Below the pieces are notes generated by a model. It ran no database searches and was not told where the DNA came from. It saw only the letters and a list, made by a program, of their open reading frames with translations. Shown here piece by piece: positions 1 to 6,481 of a DNA stretch of 7,704 nucleotides (position 1 is its first letter; every line of letters starts with the position of its first letter). A program made the position numbers and the translations under genes. The stretch covers positions 1 through 7,704 of the forward strand of contig JAFGKQ010000155.1 in the NCBI GenBank assembly GCA_016928495.1, written 5' to 3'. Source of the DNA: Candidatus Fermentibacterales bacterium. GTDB taxonomy: Bacteria; Fermentibacterota; Fermentibacteria; Fermentibacterales; JAFGKQ01.

Positions 1-183
1 AAGCATGAGATCGAGGATGAGCAGGTCCGGCCGCAGGCGTTGAAGGGCGCTCATGAGGTCTCCGGCCGTTCTGTGCTTCATGGTCTCGAAGCCTGCTCTC
101 TCCATGTGCAGGGCGACCAGCTCCAGGATGTCCCGTTCGTCCTCCAGGATTGCAATGCGGCGCTTCCTGTCCTGACCTGTCAT
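1..183 (-). CDS. Response regulator, receiver domain (3' end outside window)
   Basis: This is the first 61 codons of a two-component response regulator, running off the left edge. The translation opens with a basic stretch and then beta-1 ending IAILEDE, where E14 and D15 would be the Mg-binding acidic pair. Helix 1 is DILELVALHMERAGFE, and the phosphoacceptor context LLILDLML puts the acceptor Asp at residue 58. This is the classic CheY-like layout and looks closest to OmpR/PhoB-type receivers, but the output domain is outside the window, so target and subfamily are unknown. The ATG at 183-181 is preceded by GGGGGA with 8 bases of spacing. It lies one base after the TGA (187-185) ending the second half of the peroxiredoxin frame (TGACATG), so the two genes look co-transcribed and were probably translationally coupled. 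Whether it regulates the polysaccharide genes cannot be told from the sequence. Confidence 0.88.
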   Translation of the reverse strand, partial: MTGQDRKRRIAILEDERDILELVALHMERAGFETMKHRTAGDLMSALQRLRPDLLILDLML

Positions 184-184
184 G

Positions 185-732
185 TCACGAATCCCCCGCT
201 CCGGCATCCGGGTCCGTCCGTCTCTCCGGTATCGCGCGCAGTGTCTCGAGCACTTCCCCGGCATGACCGGCCACCCGGACCTTCCGCCACACCCGGGCCA
301 CCCTGCCCTCGGGATCGATCAGCAGCGTGCTGCGCCGGACCTTCGACCGCCCATCGCCGCTGCCCGGATCGCTGGACGCGCCGCAGGCACGGAGGAGCCT
401 GCCCTCGCGGTCGCTCACCAGGCTCACCTCGAGGTTCCTGCTCCGGATGAAACGCCTGTGGCTCTCGATCGAATCGGGGCTGAGCCGACAACCCGTGCGC
501 CCAGCAGATCGAAATCCCCGAGCAGGCGGGTGAAGTCCTCCGCCTCTCTCGTGCAGCCGGATGTGTTGTCCCTCGGGTAGAAGTAGAGCACGAGCCACTG
601 CCCCCTGTGATCCGCGACCGAGAAGCTCCCGCCCGAGGAATCGGCGAGAGCAAGGTCGGGAACGGCGTCTCCGGCCTTCAGTCGCTCGAGTGGAGCTCCG
701 GATGCCAGAGGTGCCACTTCATCGATCTCCAT
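185..732 (-). pseudogene. PrxQ/BCP-type peroxiredoxin, broken by a one-base frameshift
   Basis: The gene would encode a thiol peroxidase of the AhpC/TSA superfamily, bacterioferritin-comigratory (PrxQ) branch, which reduces hydroperoxides. From the ATG at 732 the frame gives GDAVPDLALAD, then LVLYFYPRDNTSGCTREAEDF with the peroxidatic Cys at residue 60, and stays family-like up to GARVVG. It then turns to nonsense and stops at 424. The next frame carries the rest of the domain: SPDSIESHRRF, then STLLIDPEGRVARVWRKV, then GHAGEVLETL, ending at TGA 187-185. One missing base near 482-484 (GGC-?TC-AGC) restores a protein of about 181 residues, near the family's usual size. The second Cys five residues after the first, typical of many PrxQ, is Glu here; Cys117 is the only other one seen. 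The ATG lies 4 bases after the wzx stop with a poor ribosome site; GTG at 717, behind GGAG with 9 bases, is an alternative. True mutation and sequencing error cannot be separated here. Confidence 0.85.
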
Positions 733-736
733 TCCG

Positions 737-2056
737 TTACGGCTCGGGCCGGCCGCACTCCTCGGGTACGCCCGACCTCCAGTAGGACATGAACTTGCGG
801 GTGGTGACGGCTGTTCCGACGATTATGGCGCATATCGTTGCGATGGCGGCCCCCAGTCCTCCCAGGCGGGGGATCAGGAGCAGGTTCAGGACAACGTTGA
901 CGCTAGAGGAGACGAGGACCGACTGGAAACAGATGGAGGGCTTCCCGGCGCCCGAGCACGCGGTGCTGAACATGGTCAGTACCGGTCTGATGAGAACCAG
1001 AAGCGACAGCGCCACCAGCACCGGCCAGCCAGCATTGTACTTGCCGCCGTAGATCGTGTTCAGCACCCAGACGGGCCTGGTAGACATCACCGCGACGACG
1101 GGAAGGAGAAGAAGCGTGAGTATCCCTATCGCCTGCCCCAGCCTCCGGAGTATCTCCTTCCTGCGCCCGCTGGTCCACATCCTCGACACCAGGGGCAGCA
1201 GGACGACGTGCCCGGCCTCGTTCACCGTCTGGAGGAAACCGGCCAGGGTCCGGCACGCGCCATAGGCCGCCACCTCGGGAGGAGAGGCCAGCTTGCCCAG
1301 CATCATCAGGTCCACCTGGGTATAGAAGCGGTAGGCGAGTGATGTGCCCAGGCTATAGACCGAGAACGACATCAGCTCCCTGACGTTCCTCAGGGTGGTG
1401 CCGAGCGCGAGCTTCATCTCTTTGTGGGCTAGGCAGTACGACACTCCGAGAGCGGCCGCGTGCGAGAGAAGCTGCGCGGCCAGCACCTGTTCGGCGCAGT
1501 GGAGCCTTCGACCCAGAAGAAGGAAGACTATCAGGACCACCGACAGCAGCTGGTTGGTCAGGTCCGAGACCATGACCCGGGCAGTCCTGTGGCGGGCAAG
1601 CAGCACCGAATTCGGAATGGCGACCATCACCTTGGCGAAGATCAGAACGCCAACGAGCCTGAGAAGGGACTCGATGTCCAGATCGGAGTAGAAGCGGTCT
1701 CCCAGTCCCGCCAGCAGGAAGAACAGGGCTCCTATCAGGACGGATGAGGCTGTCGCCAGATAGGCAGCCGCATTCACTATGCGGTGCTCCCGCAGGCCGG
1801 AGCCCTCCGCAGCGAACTTCATGAGCCCCTGCATGAGGAAGGAGCCCCCGAAAACGGCGCCTAGCGTAAGGAAGCTCCTTGTTACGGCGTATCCGGCGTA
1901 TGACTCCTCGGAAAGGCGCCTGATGACGAAGATCATAACGACTCCCCACAGGGAGACGCTGACCTTGCTCACGAGCGCCGGCGCTCCTACCGCCACGGCT
2001 CTTCTGGCAAGTCGGCCGTCGGGCAGCTTGGAGGCCAGGCTGGAGAGGCGGCTCAA
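737..2056 (-). CDS. Wzx-like polysaccharide flippase (MOP superfamily)
   Basis: A 439-residue integral membrane protein that by family would flip undecaprenyl-linked oligosaccharide from the cytoplasmic to the periplasmic face of the inner membrane. I count about 12 hydrophobic segments, roughly at residues 28-46, 61-79, 93-117, 132-155, 167-183, 190-210, 228-245, 265-290, 304-325, 342-363, 376-395 and 399-417. The motif NLLLIPRLGGLGAAIAT at 391-407 is typical of the polysaccharide-exporter branch of the MOP superfamily. Length fits the family's usual 400-480. The start is TTG (2056-2054), backed by GGAGGTGG at 2068-2061 (7 bases from the end of GGAGG to TTG). No ATG, GTG or other TTG lies between it and the in-frame stop at 2095-2093. 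The gene follows the co-polymerase gene after a 68-base gap. O-antigen flippases and other PST-family exporters look alike at this level, so the exact substrate is unknown. Confidence 0.88.
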   Translation of the reverse strand: MSRLSSLASKLPDGRLARRAVAVGAPALVSKVSVSLWGVVMIFVIRRLSEESYAGYAVTRSFLTLGAVFGGSFLMQGLMKFAAEGSGLREHRIVNAAAYLATASSVLIGALFFLLAGLGDRFYSDLDIESLLRLVGVLIFAKVMVAIPNSVLLARHRTARVMVSDLTNQLLSVVLIVFLLLGRRLHCAEQVLAAQLLSHAAALGVSYCLAHKEMKLALGTTLRNVRELMSFSVYSLGTSLAYRFYTQVDLMMLGKLASPPEVAAYGACRTLAGFLQTVNEAGHVVLLPLVSRMWTSGRRKEILRRLGQAIGILTLLLLPVVAVMSTRPVWVLNTIYGGKYNAGWPVLVALSLLVLIRPVLTMFSTACSGAGKPSICFQSVLVSSSVNVVLNLLLIPRLGGLGAAIATICAIIVGTAVTTRKFMSYWRSGVPEECGRPEP

Positions 2057-2070
2057 GCCACCACCTCCAT
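2053..2070 (-). other. Five-codon minicistron ending on the wzx start
   Basis: ATG at 2070-2068 opens a frame of five codons (MEVVA) and stops at TGA 2055-2053. The TGA overlaps the TTG start of wzx (2056-2054) as TTGA. GGAGAGG at 2081-2075 lies four bases before the ATG, so the small frame has its own plausible ribosome site. It could recruit ribosomes that reinitiate at the TTG, or it may be a chance product of the purine-rich ribosome site of wzx. I favour chance but record it because the overlap is exact. Confidence 0.25.
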
Positions 2071-2124
2071 CAGTCCTCTCCGGATCTCTCGGTCAAGCAG
2101 TCTGAAGGGAGAGGCCCCAGGAGC
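2057..2124 (-). other. 68-base gap between wzz and wzx
   Basis: This is the longest non-coding stretch in the window. It holds the wzx ribosome site, the MEVVA minicistron, and a perfect 7-base inverted repeat (CCTCTCC at 2114-2108 and GGAGAGG at 2081-2075) separated by 26 bases. If the repeat paired in mRNA it would cover the purine-rich site in front of the minicistron. There is no T-tract, so it is not an intrinsic terminator, and I see no convincing sigma-70 promoter. Confidence 0.4.
2061..2068 (-). promoter_or_regulatory. Ribosome binding site of wzx, supports the TTG start
   Basis: GGAGGTGG stands 7 bases (counted from the GGAGG core) upstream of TTG 2056-2054. No other start codon is available in this frame before the upstream in-frame stop, so this strong Shine-Dalgarno match decides the start. 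Confidence 0.7.
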
Positions 2125-3330
2125 TCATCGCCTCCGGAAAGTGAAGAGCTGCCTCCTGAACTCGCCGGACACGGATCTCATGATTGCGGATCTCTGCTCG
2201 TCCCGGGCGACCCGTCGCATGTAGCTGACGGCGAGCATCCAGGCCAGCGCGACCAGGAGGGCCAGAGCTGTGTTCTTCAACACCATGGCCTTGCGCCTCG
2301 GGAAGCTGCGCTTGTAGTGGGGCACCGGCGGGACGAGAACCTCGAGAGTGGGGCTCTCCCTGTTCTCGTCGATCAGGAGCCGCTCGTACTCCTGTCTGAG
2401 AAGGATGTATACGGCCGTCCTTGTCTCGAGCTCGAGTCTTAGCTGCTCGTACCCGGAGAGAAGCCCGGGAGTCTCGGCCAGGCCGGGCATGGCGCTGAGG
2501 CTGTCTCCCTGGCCCAGTCGCGACGCGAGAAGGCTCTCGAGAAGATCGATCTGCCGAAGAGCGGAGACGGAGTATGGGGAGCTGCCGGACATCGTAGCGG
2601 CGAGTCCCGCGTAGTCCATTCGTGCTCTTGCGAGGAGTGTCTCGATCTCCCCTATCACCGCCAAGGCCTGTTCCGCCTGAACCTCCGGCAGTATCACCCC
2701 GGTCTCGTTCATGAAGTCCTCGAGCCGGAGCCTGACGGCATCGAGGGAGTCTCTGGCTACCACGAGGGTCGACTCGGCCTCGATCCGCGCCTTCCTGGTC
2801 AGGCTGGTGACCAGCTCGTCCATCCTTCTGGATGAGATCTCTATCAGGTCGGCGGCCAGCTCCGCAGCGCCTTCCGCCGTCCATCCCTGAACCGTCACGG
2901 ATATGAAGCCCTCCGGCGTGAGGTAGATGCTGACCCTGCGTGAGAAGCGCTTGACCGCCTCGTACATGTTCGGCGCCTTCAGCAACGGTATCAGGTCATG
3001 CCGCTCTATCACCTCTTCCAGCGTCACTCTGGACGTGAGCACCTGGAAGGCGAGATCGGCGGCGGGCGTCGAGGGCTGGTCGTGCAGCAGGTTGCCGAGA
3101 TTGCCACCGAGGCGCCCGAGGGCGCCCCCTGCTGCGCCCGCCAGAAGGCTGGTCATGCCGTCCGATGTCCCGGCAGGAACCATGAGCAGGGCAGACGAAG
3201 TGAACCTGGGCTTGACCAGCATGGAGTAGACGCCAGTGGCTATCGCAATGACCAGGCAGAAGAGGACGATCTTCCGGGATGCCCGCGCCACGTCCAAGAG
3301 GTAGTCGGTAACGAATCCGCCCTGTCGCAT
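2125..3330 (-). CDS. Wzz-type polysaccharide co-polymerase / chain-length determinant
   Basis: A 401-residue inner-membrane protein of the Wzz family, expected to oligomerise and control polymer length while linking the polymerase to the export channel. It has a short cytoplasmic N-terminus, a first membrane segment at about 20-38 and a Wzz-like strand segment (FTSSALLMVPAG) directly after it. Next come a Gly/Ala/Leu-rich stretch at 62-82, helical and coiled-coil-prone regions at about 170-245 and 290-325, and a proline-rich pre-membrane motif (VPPVPHYKRSFPRRK, 333-347). The second membrane segment is at about 352-371. The C-terminal tail is only about 30 basic residues with no Walker motifs or Tyr cluster, so the Wzc-type kinase is absent. 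The ATG at 3330 follows AGGAGG (3341-3336) with 5 bases of spacing. The tail could bind a separate kinase encoded elsewhere; none is visible here. Confidence 0.88.
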   Translation of the reverse strand: MRQGGFVTDYLLDVARASRKIVLFCLVIAIATGVYSMLVKPRFTSSALLMVPAGTSDGMTSLLAGAAGGALGRLGGNLGNLLHDQPSTPAADLAFQVLTSRVTLEEVIERHDLIPLLKAPNMYEAVKRFSRRVSIYLTPEGFISVTVQGWTAEGAAELAADLIEISSRRMDELVTSLTRKARIEAESTLVVARDSLDAVRLRLEDFMNETGVILPEVQAEQALAVIGEIETLLARARMDYAGLAATMSGSSPYSVSALRQIDLLESLLASRLGQGDSLSAMPGLAETPGLLSGYEQLRLELETRTAVYILLRQEYERLLIDENRESPTLEVLVPPVPHYKRSFPRRKAMVLKNTALALLVALAWMLAVSYMRRVARDEQRSAIMRSVSGEFRRQLFTFRRR

Positions 3331-3335
3331 CCCGG

Positions 3336-3341
3336 CCTCCT
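3336..3341 (-). promoter_or_regulatory. Ribosome binding site of wzz, overlapping the wza stop codon
   Basis: AGGAGG lies 5 bases before the ATG at 3330-3328. The TAG stop of the preceding gene (3342-3340) shares two bases with it (TAGGAGG), so a ribosome terminating on wza sits over the initiation site of wzz. This favours coupled translation of the channel and co-polymerase genes. Confidence 0.75.
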
Positions 3342-4497
3342 ATCTCAGCGAGGTCGTTATGAGCACCGCCATGCTGACCGCACTGAGAGCCAGCGAGATC
3401 CAGCCCTGGTTGCGAGTCACCCAACTGTGCGGAACCTCTATCACGTCGCCCCTGGCGGGGTAGATCTCGAGCGGTGAGGAGTCGGACTCGATTTCCTCGC
3501 CGTTCCTCAGGGTTCGCGTGCCGCCGATCGCCGCGGTGCTCACCGGTCCTCCTGCCAGGGCTATGTACTCCTCGACCGAGAGAGTCGGATCGAACGGGAT
3601 GTTGCCGGGGAGGTTCACGGCTCCGCTGACGGTGACGTACTCGGTCCGGAGCTGCAGAGTCAGCGTGTCCCCCGTCTGAACCGCTATCTCCGTGAAGCCC
3701 AGTCCCTCGGTCCAGATCGGGATCCGCTCGTTCCCCCTCAGCAGCACGGAGCTCGTGAGGTCCACCCTGCCGCCGAGCCCTCCGGTCCTTGCAAGGAAGC
3801 ACTCGAGGTTCGCGGGTTCCGTGAGGTCCCATGCCTGGGTCCAGCCAGGGTGGCCGGGAGTGAAGGAGACCACGTACACGGGATGCAGGCAGGGCTCGAA
3901 GAGGACTACCGCCCCGTTCGGGAGATATGGGTCCGAAACGAACCTCCCGGTCTCCGGGTCGGTCATCAGATCCACCTCGATCGCAAGGCCGTCCTCCAGG
4001 AGCATGAGGCCGAGGTGAGACGAGTGCGGCGCGAGTCCGTGCGCGGAGTCTACCAGAGCCGATACTCTCTGAATCGCCAGCAGCTCGTAGATCCCGGGCT
4101 GCATGACGGTTCCTGAGATGCGCACCCGTACGGTCCTGGCCGCGGCCAGGGACACTCTCAGCACCGTCCGGGGGTAGCTCCGGCGCGCAACTGCCTGGAG
4201 CTCTGCCTCGAGCGCGTTCAGGGTGAGACCGCTGGCAGTCACCTGGCCCACGCCCGAGACCGCGAGCACACCATCGTTGCTCACCCTGTACTGCGCCATC
4301 GGTGAGAGGCCGGTAGAGAGCATGAGCCCTGTACAGCCTCCCTCTACGACTACGGTTATGAGGTCTCCGGGGCCCACGACGTACTCGTCGCGGTCGAGGG
4401 TCTCGTCCAGGCTCTGGGAGCCGGACATTCCCGGGGCGCTCACGGGAAGCTGCGAGACCGCCATCACCATCGCGGCCAGAGACCAGAGTGTTCCCAT
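3340..4497 (-). CDS. Wza-like polysaccharide export protein (poly-export + SLBB domains)
   Basis: A 385-residue protein of the outer-membrane polysaccharide export family, which forms the periplasmic and outer-membrane conduit for the polymer. A hydrophobic N-terminal segment (about 4-22) looks like an export signal but has no Lys/Arg before it. The poly-export domain follows from YVVGPGDLITVVVEGG (39-54) to about 118. A first SLBB-like unit starts at VRVRISGTVMQPGIYEL (123-139), and a second at VTVSGAVNLPGNIPF (288-302) continues to LAGGP. A C-terminal hydrophobic helix starts at W366 and runs to about 381, in the place of the membrane-crossing helix of Wza. There is no lipobox Cys near the N-terminus, unlike E. 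coli Wza. ATG 4497 overlaps the uxs stop as TGATG. TTG at 4500 is a real alternative, adding one residue and standing 8 rather than 11 bases from AGGGAG (4514-4509). Confidence 0.9.
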   Translation of the reverse strand: MGTLWSLAAMVMAVSQLPVSAPGMSGSQSLDETLDRDEYVVGPGDLITVVVEGGCTGLMLSTGLSPMAQYRVSNDGVLAVSGVGQVTASGLTLNALEAELQAVARRSYPRTVLRVSLAAARTVRVRISGTVMQPGIYELLAIQRVSALVDSAHGLAPHSSHLGLMLLEDGLAIEVDLMTDPETGRFVSDPYLPNGAVVLFEPCLHPVYVVSFTPGHPGWTQAWDLTEPANLECFLARTGGLGGRVDLTSSVLLRGNERIPIWTEGLGFTEIAVQTGDTLTLQLRTEYVTVSGAVNLPGNIPFDPTLSVEEYIALAGGPVSTAAIGGTRTLRNGEEIESDSSPLEIYPARGDVIEVPHSWVTRNQGWISLALSAVSMAVLITTSLR

Positions 4498-5429
4498 CAA
4501 GGTCGGTGCTCCCTGAAGAAGTCGACAGTCTTCGCGAGACCCGCCTCCAGCCCGACCCGGGGTTCCCAGTCCAGAACGCGCCTGGCAAGACTTATGTCGG
4601 GCCTTCTCACCTTGGGATCATCCAGAGGCAGCTCCCTGTAGGCGACCTCGCTCCTCGAGCCTGTCAGCCTGATCACGAACTCGGCGAACTCCCTCACGGT
4701 CATCTCGTCCGGGTTGCCTATGTTCACGGGCGTGCCCGGGTCGCGCTCCATCATCCTCACCAAGCCATCCACGGTATCGGAAACGTAGCAGAAGCTCCTC
4801 GTCTGGCTGCCATCGCCGTACACGGTCAGGGGCTCACCGCTCAGAGCCTGGCAGATGAAATTGGGCACGACCCTTCCATCGTTGCTCCTCATCCTCGGGC
4901 CGTAGGTGTTGAAGATCCTGGCCGCCCCGGCCCTTAGCCCGTGGAAGCGCCTGTAGGCGAAGGCCAGGGCCTCCGCGAAGCGTTTGGCCTCGTCGTACAC
5001 GCCCCTGGGACCCACGGGGTTCACGTTGCCCCAGTACTCCTCGGGCTGAGGATGCACGAGAGGGTCTCCGTAGACCTCGCTCGTGGAAGCGAGAAGATAA
5101 CCCGCCTTCTTCTCCATAGCCAGACCCAGGGTCTTGTGAGTACCGAGCGCTCCGACCTTCAGGGTCTGTATCGGGTAGGTCATGTAGTCTACCGGGCTGG
5201 CGGGAGAGGCCAGATGGAAGACGAAGTCCAATGGGCCGCCGACGTAGATGTACTCCGTCACGTCATGCCTTATGAAGCTGAAGTCCCCCCTGCCGGCCAG
5301 GTGCGAGATATTGTCCACGCTGCCCGTCAGGAGGTTGTCGAGAGCAACCACGGAGTGCCCGTCGGCTAGCAGGCGATCGCAGAGATGGCTGCCTATGAAG
5401 CCCGCCCCGCCCGTGACGAGGATCCTCAT
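4497..5429 (-). CDS. uxs: UDP-glucuronate decarboxylase (UDP-xylose synthase)
   Basis: A 310-residue extended short-chain dehydrogenase expected to oxidise and decarboxylate UDP-glucuronate to UDP-xylose in the cytoplasm, supplying xylose units. The NAD-binding motif GGAGFIGSH is at 7-15. [16 protein letters not shown] (71-86), [19 protein letters not shown] (116-134), [15 protein letters not shown] (136-150, catalytic Y145 and K149), [10 protein letters not shown] (171-180), [14 protein letters not shown] (205-218) and [11 protein letters not shown] (270-280) together are characteristic of this subgroup rather than of GalE or RmlB. The length equals that of bacterial single-domain enzymes. 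ATG 5429 overlaps the rmlB stop as TGATG, with GGAGGGAAGG at 5443-5434. The frame is open far upstream of this ATG, but that part is Arg-rich and only shadows rmlB. UDP-glucuronate would have to come from a UDP-glucose dehydrogenase not seen here. Confidence 0.93.
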   Translation of the reverse strand: MRILVTGGAGFIGSHLCDRLLADGHSVVALDNLLTGSVDNISHLAGRGDFSFIRHDVTEYIYVGGPLDFVFHLASPASPVDYMTYPIQTLKVGALGTHKTLGLAMEKKAGYLLASTSEVYGDPLVHPQPEEYWGNVNPVGPRGVYDEAKRFAEALAFAYRRFHGLRAGAARIFNTYGPRMRSNDGRVVPNFICQALSGEPLTVYGDGSQTRSFCYVSDTVDGLVRMMERDPGTPVNIGNPDEMTVREFAEFVIRLTGSRSEVAYRELPLDDPKVRRPDISLARRVLDWEPRVGLEAGLAKTVDFFREHRP

Positions 5430-6481
5430 CAGACCTTCCCTCCCGCGGACGGCCCGCGTCCGGCCGAGAGCCGGCCGCCGTACATGCTCTCGTAGTACTT
5501 CCTGAACTCCCCGCTCTTGATGCCCGACCACCAGGAAACGTTCTCCCGGTACCACTCGACCGTTCTGGCCAGGCCCTCCTCGAAAGGCGTCACGGGGTGC
5601 CAGCCTGTCTCGGTCCGGACGCGCGAGCAGTCGAGGCCGTAGCGCCTGTCGTGCCCCGGCCTGTCGGCAACCAGCCTTATCAGGTCTTCGGATGCTCCCG
5701 TCGCCTCCACTATCGCACGTGCGACCCTCGAGTTCTCGAGCTCCTGACCGCCGCCGATGTTGTAGACCGCTCCGGGAGTGCCCTTCTCGAGCACGGCGAG
5801 CAGAGCGGCACACTGGTCTTCCACGTAGAGCCAGTCCCGCCTGTTGCCCCCGTCTCCGTAGAGAGGCAGCGGCTGCCCCTCCAGGGCGTTCGTGATGAAC
5901 AGGGGGATGAGCTTCTCGGGGTACTGCCAGGGCCCGTAGTTGTTCGAGGATCTCGTCACTGTCACCGCGACTCCGTGCGTGTGGAAGTAGGCCATCGCGA
6001 GCAGCTCTCCGCCTGCCTTGGACGCGGAGTAGGGGCTGGTCGGCCTGAGCTGGTCGCTCTCCTTCGACAGGCCCTGCTCCACGCTGCCATAGACCTCGTC
6101 CGTCGAGATCTGGATGAAGCGCGTGGAGTCTCCCGCGGGAGAGCCGCGCCTCAGCTCCTCGAGCAGGACCCAGACTCCTTCGATGTCGGTTCTGACGAAA
6201 GACCCGGCATCCATGATGGACCTGTCCACATGGGTCTCGGCGGCGAAGTTGACCACTGCGTCCACGTCGCTCATGACCCCTCTGACCGCCACCGGATCGC
6301 AGATGTCGCCCCTGACGAACTGGTAGCGGCCGGAGCCCTCGAGGTCCTGCAGGTTCTCCCGTCTGCCAGCATAGGTGAGCTTGTCGAGCACCCTGATGTG
6401 CCAGTCGGGCCTCGCGGAATGCACGTAGCGCACGAAATTCGTGCCTATGAAGCCTGCGCCGCCGGTTACCAGAAGCCTCAA
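5429..6481 (-). CDS. rmlB: dTDP-glucose 4,6-dehydratase
   Basis: A 350-residue short-chain dehydrogenase that converts dTDP-glucose to dTDP-4-keto-6-deoxyglucose, the branch point to dTDP-rhamnose and many deoxy- and amino-sugars. Visible are the NAD motif GGAGFIGTN (7-15), [13 protein letters not shown] (32-44), [11 protein letters not shown] (79-89), the catalytic STDEVYG (T127, D128, E129), [10 protein letters not shown] (Y151, K155), [16 protein letters not shown] (180-195), [14 protein letters not shown] (209-222) and the usual C-terminal [15 protein letters not shown]. The start is set at TTG 6481-6479 because the Rossmann motif begins right after it. It overlaps the rmlA TGA as TTGA, and AGGGGG (6492-6487) precedes it by 5 bases. 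A longer reading from 6577 would only add residues that shadow rmlA. Length is normal. The last ~17 residues (Gly/Ser-rich) exceed the usual end slightly. Confidence 0.95.
   Translation of the reverse strand: MRLLVTGGAGFIGTNFVRYVHSARPDWHIRVLDKLTYAGRRENLQDLEGSGRYQFVRGDICDPVAVRGVMSDVDAVVNFAAETHVDRSIMDAGSFVRTDIEGVWVLLEELRRGSPAGDSTRFIQISTDEVYGSVEQGLSKESDQLRPTSPYSASKAGGELLAMAYFHTHGVAVTVTRSSNNYGPWQYPEKLIPLFITNALEGQPLPLYGDGGNRRDWLYVEDQCAALLAVLEKGTPGAVYNIGGGQELENSRVARAIVEATGASEDLIRLVADRPGHDRRYGLDCSRVRTETGWHPVTPFEEGLARTVEWYRENVSWWSGIKSGEFRKYYESMYGGRLSAGRGPSAGGKV

Noticed and set aside
180-653. 157-codon minus-strand frame over the peroxiredoxin
   Set aside because: It is the third frame, Arg/Gly-rich, and not needed: the two other frames together explain the peroxiredoxin domain.
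2068-2096. TTGACC at 2096-2091 as a -35 box for a wzx promoter
   Set aside because: With 17 bases of spacing the -10 position reads CTGATG, a poor match to TATAAT. No better -10 is seen.
2996-4588. Long 530-codon open frame on the minus strand
   Set aside because: It overlaps the wza and wzz genes in another frame, is full of Arg, Gly and Pro and shows no domain. It is a shadow typical of GC-rich DNA.
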